Positions 1-6,451 are shown, numbered from the stretch's first letter. The stretch is 7,708 nucleotides of DNA from Rhizobiaceae bacterium (GCA_028865845.1 JAGWJK010000175.1:1-7708); one strand, 5' to 3'. The notes: a model not told the origin generated them from the letters alone. Numbers and translations are program-made.

Positions 1-709
1 GCTTTCATTCCTATCTCCGTGCGTATTGCCGTTGGTCGTACCCTATCTCTGCTACATGTCCGGCATCTCCGTGGAACAATTTCGCGGTGGCGGTGCCTCC
101 GCTGTTGCAACGAAGGTCACTGTTCGAGGCAACGTGTTGTTTTCGGCGCTGTTTTTCACGCTGGGATTTGCGACCGTCTTCATTGCGCTCGGTGCCGGCG
201 CGTCCTCCATCGGCATTCTCCTGCGGCAGCAACTGGTCCTGCTCGCCAAGATCGGCGGCGTGATCATCATCATCATGGGGCTGCATTTCCTCGGGATCAT
301 CCGCATCGGCATTCTTGCCCGCGAAGCCCGTTTTCAAAGCGGCGGCAAGCCGGCGACGTTGACGGGCGCCTATGTCATGGGTCTGGCTTTTGCCTTCGGC
401 TGGACGCCGTGCATCGGCCCCGTGCTCGGCGCAATCCTCGGTGTCGCGGCTTCTCGCCAGACGGTTGGATCAGGAGCAGGGCTGCTTGCCATCTATTCCC
501 TGGGCCTTGCCGTTCCGTTCTGGATCGCGGCTGCGTTTTCCAATGTCTTCATGGCTTTCCTCACACGGTTTCGCCGGCATCTCGGCACGGTGGAGAAGGT
601 CATGGGCGGCCTCCTGGTATTGACCGGCCTCGCTTTCATCTTCGGATGGACGGATAATGTCTCGATCTGGTTCCAGCAGACCTTTCCAATCCTGATGCAA
701 ATCGGCTAA
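1..709 (+). CDS. ccdA: Cytochrome c biogenesis / thiol-disulfide transporter CcdA, 5' truncated by window edge
   Basis: CcdA is a polytopic inner-membrane protein that passes reducing equivalents from cytoplasmic thioredoxin to periplasmic thiol proteins, including the cytochrome c maturation apparatus. The reading frame is open from base 2 and ends with TAA at 707-709, giving 235 visible residues against a family length near 240-250, so probably only about a dozen N-terminal residues are missing. The two family cysteines are both present: visible Cys7 in the SPCVLP motif (codon 20-22) and Cys137 in GWTPCIGPVLG (codon 410-412). About six hydrophobic segments follow the usual pattern, with the second cysteine motif opening the fourth. 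The internal TTG at 26 is not the start, because the conserved SPC motif lies upstream of it. The AEC permease gene follows after about 50 bp on the same strand; the two could be co-transcribed but have no obvious functional link. The family assignment is firm. The exact redox partner is inference. Confidence 0.93.
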   Translation, partial: LSFLSPCVLPLVVPYLCYMSGISVEQFRGGGASAVATKVTVRGNVLFSALFFTLGFATVFIALGAGASSIGILLRQQLVLLAKIGGVIIIIMGLHFLGIIRIGILAREARFQSGGKPATLTGAYVMGLAFAFGWTPCIGPVLGAILGVAASRQTVGSGAGLLAIYSLGLAVPFWIAAAFSNVFMAFLTRFRRHLGTVEKVMGGLLVLTGLAFIFGWTDNVSIWFQQTFPILMQIG

Positions 710-748
710 GCCGGCCGTCATCGACCTTCCTTTTGATCCCACCTGCAT

Positions 749-754
749 GGAAAG
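749..754 (+). promoter_or_regulatory. Ribosome binding site for the AEC permease
   Basis: GGAAAG lies 6 nt before the ATG at 761. This supports ATG 761 over the in-frame TTG at 758, which would sit only 3 nt from the site. Confidence 0.6.
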
Positions 755-760
755 AGCTTG

Positions 761-1723
761 ATGGCTGACATCGTCGGTCTGCTGCTGCCGTTCTTCGGCC
801 TGATCGTCATCGGCTATATCGCCGCCCGCATCACCAAACAGCCGGCCGAAGCGCTGGGTTGGCTCAACACCTTCATCATCTACGCCGCGTTGCCGGCTCT
901 CTTCTTCAAGCTGGTATCGCAGACGCCGATCGAGCAGTTGACCCGCGTCGACTTCATCGCCACGGACATCGCCGCGACCTACCTGATCTTTCTGCTGCTT
1001 TTCCTGGTCGGACGCTATCTCAGAAGCAATTCGCTGGCTGAAAGCACGATCCAGGCCTTTGCCGGCGCGTATGGCAATATCGGCTACATGGGACCGGGAC
1101 TGGCGTTGCTGGCGCTGGGCGAAAAAGCCGCCGTTCCAGTCGCGCTGATCGTCTGCTTCGAAAATGCATTGCATTTCATCGTTGCGCCGGCGCTGATGGC
1201 GTTGGAGGGCGAGGACAAGCGTTCACCGGGAAAGGTCGCCGCCGATATCGCGAGAAAGGTGCTGCTGCACCCCTTCATCCTCTCGACAGCCTTGGGCTTC
1301 GTTGTTGCCGCTTGCTCGATCACGCCGCCACTGGCTTTCCAGCGTTTCGTCGACTATCTCGCGCAAGCTGCTGCTCCCTGCGCCTTGTTTGCGATGGGTG
1401 TGACCTTGGCACTGCGGCCTCTGAAGCGAATTCCCGCGGAGATCGGCTACATCGTGCCGGCGAAGCTCATTCTGCATCCGCTGGTCGTCTATCTCGTGCT
1501 GCAGACGGTCGGTGGCTTCGATCCGATCTGGGTCGAATCGGCAGTGCTGCTCGCGGCGCTGCCGACTGCGACGAACGTATTCGTCATCGGCCAGCAATAT
1601 GGCGTCTGGCAGGAGCGGGCGTCCGCAACCATCCTCATCACCACCGCCTGTTCGGTGGTGACCGTGTCCGTGGCGCTCTATCTGATCAAATCGGGCGCGT
1701 TACCGGCGCAGCTTTTCCCGTAA
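761..1723 (+). CDS. AEC family (auxin efflux carrier / malonate-type) permease
   Basis: This 320-residue integral membrane protein belongs to the Mem_trans/AEC family, whose bacterial members move small organic acids such as malonate or malate across the inner membrane. By eye there are about ten hydrophobic helices in two halves separated by a hydrophilic stretch around residues 149-165. Family hallmarks are the YGNIGYMG segment (104-111) after the third helix pair, the PCALFAMGVTLA segment (206-217), and the ALPTATNVFVIGQQYGV stretch (267-282) near the C-terminus, which aligns with the second broken-helix region of the family. Length matches the usual 300-320. The start is ATG 761, preceded by GGAAAG at good spacing. 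The gene follows the ccdA-like gene and runs convergently into the ubiH-like gene, overlapping its 3' end by 24 bp. Rhizobial AEC proteins are rarely characterised. The substrate cannot be read from the sequence, and no neighbouring catabolic gene points to one. Confidence 0.88.
   Translation: MADIVGLLLPFFGLIVIGYIAARITKQPAEALGWLNTFIIYAALPALFFKLVSQTPIEQLTRVDFIATDIAATYLIFLLLFLVGRYLRSNSLAESTIQAFAGAYGNIGYMGPGLALLALGEKAAVPVALIVCFENALHFIVAPALMALEGEDKRSPGKVAADIARKVLLHPFILSTALGFVVAACSITPPLAFQRFVDYLAQAAAPCALFAMGVTLALRPLKRIPAEIGYIVPAKLILHPLVVYLVLQTVGGFDPIWVESAVLLAALPTATNVFVIGQQYGVWQERASATILITTACSVVTVSVALYLIKSGALPAQLFP
1700..1723. other. 24-bp tail-to-tail overlap of convergent genes
   Basis: The AEC gene (plus) stops with TAA at 1721-1723 and the ubiH-like gene (minus) stops with TAA read from 1702 to 1700. 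The eight shared codons are in exact antisense register, so each TAA stop lies opposite a TTA leucine codon of the other gene. There is no space between the genes for a bidirectional terminator, and no GC-rich hairpin with a T-run was seen on either side. Confidence 0.9.
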
Positions 1724-2902
1724 CATCGAAGGAAAGCCGCGAAAGGCGCCGCCGGGTTCGATCCCTTCGCGCATGACGATGTTGCGCAGCGGCGGGATTG
1801 CCGAAAGGACATGCAGGCCAGCCGCCCGCAGCATCTGGATCGGCAGGAAATCCGACAGCAGCGAGCGATTGAGGAGGTCGACGCTTGCCGTGCGGCTGAG
1901 AATATCGGTGCGACGCTTGCGGTCGAAACTGTCGCCGGCAGAGCCTGCAATCGGCTGATCGGCCCGACTGCCGAGGATCTCTGTGAGCGTCAGGATGTCG
2001 CGCAGGCTGAGGTTCAGGCCCTGCGCGCCGATCGGCGGAAACACGTGCGCGGCTTCGCCGATGAGCGCGACGCGGCCCTTGCCGAAGCGATGCGCTGTCA
2101 TGCCGGACAGCGGCCAGACCTGCACATTATCCTCGACGGTGACCTTGCCGAGCATCGACTGCATACGCTCCTCGATCAGGCGACCGAGATCCTCCAGGCT
2201 CTTCTCGGCATTGGCGGCAGCCACCTCGGGCTTCTGGACCCAGACGAGGCTGGAACGATTGCCGGGAAGGGGAACCTGTGTGAACGGCCCGCTCTCGGTG
2301 TGGAATTCGGTGGAGATATTCTGGTGCGGCAGCGAATGGGCGAAATTCAGCACCATTGCCGATTGCGGATAGGACCAGGTCTTGACCTTGATGCCGGCCG
2401 TCTCTCGCACCATCGAATTGCGCCCATCGGCACCGACGACGAAAGCTGCCCCCACGCTATCGCCACCTTCCAACGAGACGCCGACGCCATTCTCGCGAAG
2501 TTCAAGACTGGAGGCGGTCGTCTCGATCAGCGTGATATTGCCCTCGGCCCTGACGCCCTCGCTGAGAACGTCGAGCAGCACGGCGTTCGGAATATTATAA
2601 CCGAAGGCCTCAAGGCCGATCTCGGAGGATCGGAAGGCAACGGTCGGGGCACGCAGCAGCCGCGACGTGCCGTCGATGATCTGCATCGTCGTCAGCGGCG
2701 CCGTTGCGGGTGCGATCCTGTCCCAGAGCGCCAGTCGCTCGAGAAAGCGAATCGATTGGTCCATCAGCGCCGTGGTCCGCCGGTCGGCCTTGTTGTGCGG
2801 TGCGGCAATCAGGGCAACGCTGCGCCCGCCTCGCGCCAATGCGATCGCTGCGACCATGCCTGCGAGACCGCCGCCGATAACGGCTACTTCAACCTGCTTC
2901 AT
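1700..2902 (-). CDS. UbiH/UbiF/COQ6-family FAD-dependent monooxygenase
   Basis: This 400-residue class A flavoprotein monooxygenase probably hydroxylates the polyprenylated aromatic ring in ubiquinone biosynthesis at the membrane surface, using FAD, NAD(P)H and O2. Visible motifs are the N-terminal dinucleotide fold with GxGxxG (G10, G12, G15), the GADGRNS element (157-163) typical of the family's second FAD/NADPH contact, and the C-terminal FAD ribityl-binding segment GEAAHVFPPIGAQGLNL (282-298) followed by RD. The usual GDAAH is GEAAH here, a conservative change. Length fits the 390-410 norm. The start is ATG at 2902-2900, with GGAAG six nt upstream on the minus strand. The gene is divergent from pcs and convergent with the AEC gene, so it is probably monocistronic, and it is not beside other ubi genes. 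Alphaproteobacteria use varied UbiH/F/L-type hydroxylases; which ring carbon this one acts on cannot be decided here, so no symbol is assigned. Confidence 0.9.
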   Translation of the reverse strand: MKQVEVAVIGGGLAGMVAAIALARGGRSVALIAAPHNKADRRTTALMDQSIRFLERLALWDRIAPATAPLTTMQIIDGTSRLLRAPTVAFRSSEIGLEAFGYNIPNAVLLDVLSEGVRAEGNITLIETTASSLELRENGVGVSLEGGDSVGAAFVVGADGRNSMVRETAGIKVKTWSYPQSAMVLNFAHSLPHQNISTEFHTESGPFTQVPLPGNRSSLVWVQKPEVAAANAEKSLEDLGRLIEERMQSMLGKVTVEDNVQVWPLSGMTAHRFGKGRVALIGEAAHVFPPIGAQGLNLSLRDILTLTEILGSRADQPIAGSAGDSFDRKRRTDILSRTASVDLLNRSLLSDFLPIQMLRAAGLHVLSAIPPLRNIVMREGIEPGGAFRGFPSMLREKLRR

Positions 2903-2957
2903 CTCGTTCTTCCATTTGCGTTCATATCTGAAAATAGACGCTTAGCCTGTTGAAATC

Positions 2958-2986
2958 CATGGGATGAAACACCGCATGGGGTGAAA
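2958..2986. repeat. Near-perfect 12-bp direct repeat, possible operator
   Basis: CATGGGATGAAA (2958-2969) recurs as CATGGGGTGAAA (2975-2986), with 11 of 12 bases identical and starts 17 bp apart. A third TGAAA lies at 2951-2955. The repeats overlap the candidate promoter of the ubiH-like gene. Binding by a regulator is inference. Confidence 0.6.
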
Positions 2987-2993
2987 ATGACAA
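2964..2993 (-). promoter_or_regulatory. Candidate sigma70-type promoter for the ubiH-like gene
   Basis: Read on the minus strand, TTGTCA (2993-2988; 5 of 6 to TTGACA) is followed after 18 bp by TTTCAT (2969-2964; 4 of 6 to TATAAT). This would give a leader of roughly 55 nt before the ATG at 2902. The match is only moderate, so it is a candidate and not an established promoter. Confidence 0.3.
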
Positions 2994-3010
2994 TAACTCG
3001 CGCTACCGTG

Positions 3011-3044
3011 CCGGCTGCATGTGCTTTTGCTCTGGCAGCGCCGG
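3011..3044. repeat. Imperfect inverted repeat upstream of pcs
   Basis: CCGGCTGC (3011-3018) can pair with GCAGCGCCGG (3035-3044), leaving a 2-nt bulge and a 16-nt loop. There is no following T-run, so it does not look like an intrinsic terminator. It could be an operator half-site pair or a leader hairpin, or it may be chance. Confidence 0.35.
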
Positions 3045-3117
3045 ACAAAGGATGCATATTAGAGACAACAGGCCTGCCGGGCGGGTGAATAAAAGAATTG
3101 GCGGGCAACGGGGGAGC

Positions 3118-3843
3118 ATGAAAATCTTCAACTACAAGCGGGTGCCTTATGCGGAAATTCGTGCGTTTTCCGTGCATATATTGACCGCATCCGGCTCTTT
3201 TCTCGCGTTTCTTGGCGTCGTTGCCGCCGCAGAGCATCGTTTTGTCGACATGTTCTGGTGGCTCGGCCTGGCACTGCTCGTCGACGGCATCGACGGCCCC
3301 ATCGCCCGCAAGGTCAAGGTCAAGGAAGTGCTGCCCAACTGGTCCGGCGACACACTGGACAATATCATCGACTATGTGACCTACGTGCTTCTGCCGGCCT
3401 TTGCGCTCTATGAAAAAGGCATGATCGGCCAACCCTGGTCCTTCGTGGCGGCCGGAATGATCGTGGTGTCCAGCGCGATCTATTATGCCGACATGGGCAT
3501 GAAGACGGAGGAGTATTTCTTTTCCGGCTTTCCCGTCGTCTGGAACATGGTGGTGTTCACGCTCTTCGTTATCGATGCCAATGCCACCACGGCCATGGTT
3601 CTCGTCGGCGTTTCCGTCATCCTGACGTTCCTGCCCATCAATTTCCTGCACCCGGTGCGCGTCAAGAGGCTCCGTCCGCTCAATCTGGGAATTTTCCTGT
3701 TGTGGTCGGCACTTGGCGTATATTCGCTGTGGATGCACTTTTTCATGCCGCAATGGGCGGTAACTCTGTTTATTGTCAGCGGCATCTACCTGTATTGTAT
3801 CGGCGGCGTGCTGCAGTCTTTTCCGTCCCTCGGGCGCCGCTAG
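3118..3843 (+). CDS. pcs: Phosphatidylcholine synthase (CDP-diacylglycerol--choline O-phosphatidyltransferase)
   Basis: Pcs condenses choline directly with CDP-diacylglycerol to give phosphatidylcholine and CMP in the inner membrane. This is a bacterial route found in rhizobia, brucellae and some host-associated species. The protein is 241 residues, the usual length of rhizobial Pcs, and has about eight hydrophobic segments. The CDP-alcohol phosphotransferase motif is complete in the Pcs-specific long form: D56, D59, G60, A63, R64, then 12 residues to G77, then D81 and D85 (DGx2AR-x12-Gx3Dx3D). The four aspartates are the metal and catalytic ligands in the family. ATG 3118 was chosen because it gives the family length and N-terminus; a GTG/ATG-type extension back to 3019 would add 33 residues that look non-coding. 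A purine-rich GGGGGAG stands unusually close to the ATG. The qor gene follows after 11 bp, so they are probably co-transcribed. Identification is strong. Confidence 0.95.
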   Translation: MKIFNYKRVPYAEIRAFSVHILTASGSFLAFLGVVAAAEHRFVDMFWWLGLALLVDGIDGPIARKVKVKEVLPNWSGDTLDNIIDYVTYVLLPAFALYEKGMIGQPWSFVAAGMIVVSSAIYYADMGMKTEEYFFSGFPVVWNMVVFTLFVIDANATTAMVLVGVSVILTFLPINFLHPVRVKRLRPLNLGIFLLWSALGVYSLWMHFFMPQWAVTLFIVSGIYLYCIGGVLQSFPSLGRR

Positions 3844-3854
3844 GATTTGCGACC

Positions 3855-4835
3855 ATGAAGACGACCAAGGCTATTCGTATCCACGAAAACGGCGGCCCCG
3901 AGGTCATGAAGCTGGAGGAGGTGGATCTGCCGCCGCCCGGCAATGGTGAGGTGCAAATCCGCCACGCGGCGATCGGCCTGAATTTCGTCGACGTTTATTT
4001 CCGCTCCGGCCTCTACAAGGCGCCATATTTCCCATTGCCGCTGGGCAAGGAAGGGGCCGGCACGGTGACCGAGGTCGGCGCTGGCGTGACCGACTTTGCC
4101 GTCGGTGATCGCGTCGCCTATGTCGGCAGCGACGGATCCTACAGCGTCGAGCGCAATATCGAAGCGCGCCATCTCGTCAGGGTGCCGGACGATATCTCGC
4201 TGGAAACGGCAGCATCGATGATGTTGAAGGGGATGACGGCGGAATATCTGTTGAACCGCACTTTCAAGGTCGGGCCGGAAACCGTGATATTGTTTCATGC
4301 GGCCGCCGGCGGCGTCGGGTTGATCGCGGGGCAATGGGCAAAGGCTCTGGGTGCGATGGTGATCGGTACGGCCGGATCGCCCGCGAAGGTCGAGTTGGCG
4401 CTGGCGCACGGCTATGATCACGTCATCGATTACAGTGCCGGCGGCTTCGTCGATCGCGTCCGTGAAATCACCGGCGGCAAGGGCGTCGACGTGGTCTACG
4501 ATTCTGTCGGCCGCGATACGTTTCCCCAATCGCTCGATTGCCTGAAGCCGCGCGGCATGTGGGTCACCTTCGGCCAATCTTCTGGTCCGATCGAGAATTT
4601 CAACCTTGCGATCCTCAATCAGAAAGGTTCGCTTTTTGCCACACGGCCGAGCCTTTTCGCTTACATCGCTACTCCCGAGGAGCTAAGAGCCAGCGCAAAA
4701 GCATTATTTGCTGTTGTGCAAGGCAACAAAGTGCGTATCAATATTAATCAGACCTATCCGTTGAGTGATGCAGGGCGCGCGCATACGGACCTGGAAACAC
4801 GAAAAACAAGTGGAACTACGCTGCTGATCCCATAG
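3855..4835 (+). CDS. qor: NADPH:quinone oxidoreductase (QOR, zinc-independent MDR superfamily)
   Basis: This is a soluble, zeta-crystallin-like reductase of 326 residues; E. coli QOR has 327. Such enzymes use NADPH to reduce quinones or other enones in the cytoplasm. An N-terminal GroES-like half (about 1-120) carries the substrate pocket residues NFVDVYFRSGLY (43-54). The Rossmann half has the nucleotide-binding AAAGGVG (149-155). VVYDSVGRDTF (213-223), ILNQKGSL (253-260) and TRPSLFAY (263-270) are characteristic QOR segments. The catalytic-zinc ligands and the structural-zinc lobe of true alcohol dehydrogenases are absent, as expected. The start is ATG 3855, preceded by AGGA at 3842-3845, which overlaps the pcs stop codon. 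The 11-bp gap to pcs suggests one transcript. From about codon 275 onward GC falls and rarer codons (CTA, AGA, TTA, AAT, AGT) appear, but the C-terminus still reads as a normal QOR end. The physiological substrate is unknown. Confidence 0.93.
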   Translation: MKTTKAIRIHENGGPEVMKLEEVDLPPPGNGEVQIRHAAIGLNFVDVYFRSGLYKAPYFPLPLGKEGAGTVTEVGAGVTDFAVGDRVAYVGSDGSYSVERNIEARHLVRVPDDISLETAASMMLKGMTAEYLLNRTFKVGPETVILFHAAAGGVGLIAGQWAKALGAMVIGTAGSPAKVELALAHGYDHVIDYSAGGFVDRVREITGGKGVDVVYDSVGRDTFPQSLDCLKPRGMWVTFGQSSGPIENFNLAILNQKGSLFATRPSLFAYIATPEELRASAKALFAVVQGNKVRININQTYPLSDAGRAHTDLETRKTSGTTLLIP

Positions 4836-4867
4836 AACCGAAAAGGACGGGGCTGCGGAAAAGAAAT

Positions 4868-4873
4868 GAGGGG
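4868..4873 (+). promoter_or_regulatory. Shine-Dalgarno for the ABC ATPase GTG start
   Basis: GAGGGG lies only 3 nt before GTG 4877. The spacing is short, but later in-frame starts (GTG 4892, TTG 4913) have no such site at a workable distance, so GTG 4877 is preferred. Confidence 0.5.
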
Positions 4874-4876
4874 AAC

Positions 4877-6451
4877 GTGTCGCCATCCGATGTGCCGGTA
4901 ACCGGTGCGTTATTGTCGGTTAGGAAACTGACGAAGCTGTTCGGTAGCTTTACTGCCTGCAACGGAATTGATCTGGAAGTTCAACCGGGTGAGATTCATG
5001 CTCTGCTCGGCGAAAATGGTGCAGGCAAATCCACCCTGGTAAAGATGCTGTTCGGCGTTCTCGAACCAAGCGACGGAGAAATCGCCTGGCAGGGTAAACC
5101 CGTGAGCATCGGCTCGCCGAGCGAGGCCCGAAAACTCGGCATCGGCATGGTTTTCCAGCATTTTTCTCTGTTCGAGGCGCTGACCGTTGCCGAAAACATC
5201 GCGCTGTCGCTGGATGACAAGATCCCGATCGGCAAGATCGCCGACGAGGCCGCCAGCCTGTCGCGCGCCTATGGCCTGCCGCTCGATCCTTACGCGCACG
5301 TCGCAGACCTTTCCGTCGGCGAGCGCCAGCGTATCGAAATCGTCCGGACGCTGCTGCAGAATCCGAAGCTGATCATTCTCGACGAGCCGACCTCGGTGCT
5401 GACGCCGCAGGAAGCCGACCGTATGTTCGAAACGCTGTTTCAGCTACGCGATGAAGGCCGTTCGGTTCTCTACATCAGCCATCGTCTTGATGAAGTGCAA
5501 CGCATCTGTTCGCGCGCGACGGTGCTGCGTCACGGCAAGGTTACCGGCGCATGCGACCCGCGACAGGAAACGACCGGTTCGCTTGCGCGCATGATGGTCG
5601 GCAACGATGTTCCGAGTGTCCAACACGAAGGTCTCGGCAATAAGGGCGACGTCCAGCTCGAAATATCGGATCTTTCCGTCCCCGCCCGCACGCCCTTCGC
5701 GATGTCGCTCAAGAACGTGTCGCTGCGTGTGCGCGCCGGGGAGATATTGGCGATCGCGGGTGTTGCCGGCAACGGCCAGGGCGAACTCTTCGATGTGATT
5801 TCCGGCGAATATACCGTGCCTTCCGAGGATCTGATCCGGATACGCGGCAATGCCGTCGGCACGAAGGGCATCAATGCGCGTCGTGTGCTCGGCGCCGGTT
5901 TCGTGCCGGAGGAGCGTCATGGCCATGCCGCGGTACCGGCGCTGAAACTCTCCGACAATCTGGTGCTTGCCCGCAATCAATCCGACCGCAAGACCTTCTT
6001 GGGCGGAAGCTTTCTGAATGTCATTCGCCATTGGGTCGTCAAACAGGCAACCAAACGGATTTCCGAGGCGATGGACGTGCGCAAGAGCGGCGAAGATCCG
6101 GCGGCCGGCTCGCTGTCCGGCGGCAACTTGCAGAAATTCATCGTCGGCCGCGAGCTGGACCGCCAGCCGACGGTTCTAGTGGTCAACCAGCCGACCTGGG
6201 GCGTCGATGCCGGTGCTGCGAGCCGAATCCGCCAGGCACTGGTCGATCTTGCCCGCAACGGCTCGGCCGTGCTGGTTATCAGCCAGGACCTCGACGAGAT
6301 CTTCGAGGTTGCTACCGATATCGCTGTCATCTCCGAGGGACGATTGTCGCCCTCCTATCCCGCTGGGGATCTGACGCGCGAGAAGATCGGCCTCCTGATG
6401 GGCGGCCTGCATGAATCCAAGACCCATTCGGAGCCTGTTGATGCGCATTGA
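4877..6451 (+). CDS. ABC transporter ATP-binding protein with two fused NBDs (BMP/nucleoside-type, CUT2-like)
   Basis: This 524-residue protein powers an importer of the family that pairs with BMP/Med lipoproteins and takes up nucleosides or related compounds; it resembles B. subtilis YufO/NupO and sugar ATPases such as RbsA. NBD1 (about 12-240) is intact: Walker A GENGAGKST (45-53), Q-loop Gln94, signature LSVGERQ (145-151), Walker B LIILDEPT (165-172) and H-loop His202. NBD2 (about 260-510) is degenerate: GVAGNGQGEL (295-304) replaces Walker A, Walker B reads VVNQPT (435-440) with N437/Q438 in place of Asp-Glu, and the H-loop position is Gln470. Its signature LSGGNLQK (413-420) is kept. One working composite site is therefore likely, as in related importers. 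The start is GTG 4877, 41 bp after qor, with no terminator seen between. The permease gene overlaps the 3' end by 11 bp. Substrate is inferred from family only. Confidence 0.9.
   Translation: MSPSDVPVTGALLSVRKLTKLFGSFTACNGIDLEVQPGEIHALLGENGAGKSTLVKMLFGVLEPSDGEIAWQGKPVSIGSPSEARKLGIGMVFQHFSLFEALTVAENIALSLDDKIPIGKIADEAASLSRAYGLPLDPYAHVADLSVGERQRIEIVRTLLQNPKLIILDEPTSVLTPQEADRMFETLFQLRDEGRSVLYISHRLDEVQRICSRATVLRHGKVTGACDPRQETTGSLARMMVGNDVPSVQHEGLGNKGDVQLEISDLSVPARTPFAMSLKNVSLRVRAGEILAIAGVAGNGQGELFDVISGEYTVPSEDLIRIRGNAVGTKGINARRVLGAGFVPEERHGHAAVPALKLSDNLVLARNQSDRKTFLGGSFLNVIRHWVVKQATKRISEAMDVRKSGEDPAAGSLSGGNLQKFIVGRELDRQPTVLVVNQPTWGVDAGAASRIRQALVDLARNGSAVLVISQDLDEIFEVATDIAVISEGRLSPSYPAGDLTREKIGLLMGGLHESKTHSEPVDAH
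6430..6433 (+). promoter_or_regulatory. Ribosome binding site for the first permease, inside the ATPase gene
   Basis: GGAG stands 7 nt before ATG 6441 and lies within the end of the ATPase coding sequence. It supports ATG 6441 over the in-frame ATG at 6411, which has no comparable site. Confidence 0.65.

Larger units (their letters stand above)
2903..3117. other. Divergent intergenic region between the ubiH-like gene and pcs
   Basis: These 215 bp are AT-richer than the flanking genes and must hold the start signals for both divergent genes. They contain the direct repeat at 2958-2986, a weak minus-strand promoter candidate at 2964-2993 and an imperfect inverted repeat at 3011-3044. No convincing plus-strand promoter for pcs was found; an AT-rich CATATT at 3055-3060 could serve as a -10 element but has no good -35 at normal distance. 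No credible small ORF with a ribosome binding site was seen. Confidence 0.8.

Noticed and set aside
470..1174. A 234-codon minus-strand open frame across the ccdA-like and AEC genes
   Set aside because: It spans two real membrane-protein genes on the other strand, is rich in Gln/Arg/Asp as typical of antisense shadows, and has no recognisable motif.
1811..2953. A 380-codon open frame on the plus strand, antisense to most of the ubiH-like gene
   Set aside because: It is a by-product of GC3-rich codons in the opposite strand. It shows no recognisable domain, while the minus strand has a full set of flavoprotein motifs.
3033..3050. A possible sigma54 promoter (TGGCAG) before pcs
   Set aside because: The GC doublet required about ten bases after the GG is missing, so the -12 element is not there.
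3019..3117. A 33-residue N-terminal extension of Pcs
   Set aside because: The extension is polar and unlike the family. Starting at ATG 3118 gives the standard 241 residues beginning with the expected N-terminal sequence.
3840..4577. A 245-codon minus-strand open frame opposite qor
   Set aside because: The translation is low-complexity in His/Arg/Asp and carries no domain. The plus strand encodes a clear QOR.
4836..4876. A possible terminator between qor and the ABC operon
   Set aside because: The 41 bp contain purine-rich sequence but no inverted repeat or T-run.
6411..6440. An earlier ATG start for permease 1
   Set aside because: It has no ribosome binding site, whereas ATG 6441 has GGAG at 7 nt and gives a normal N-terminus.
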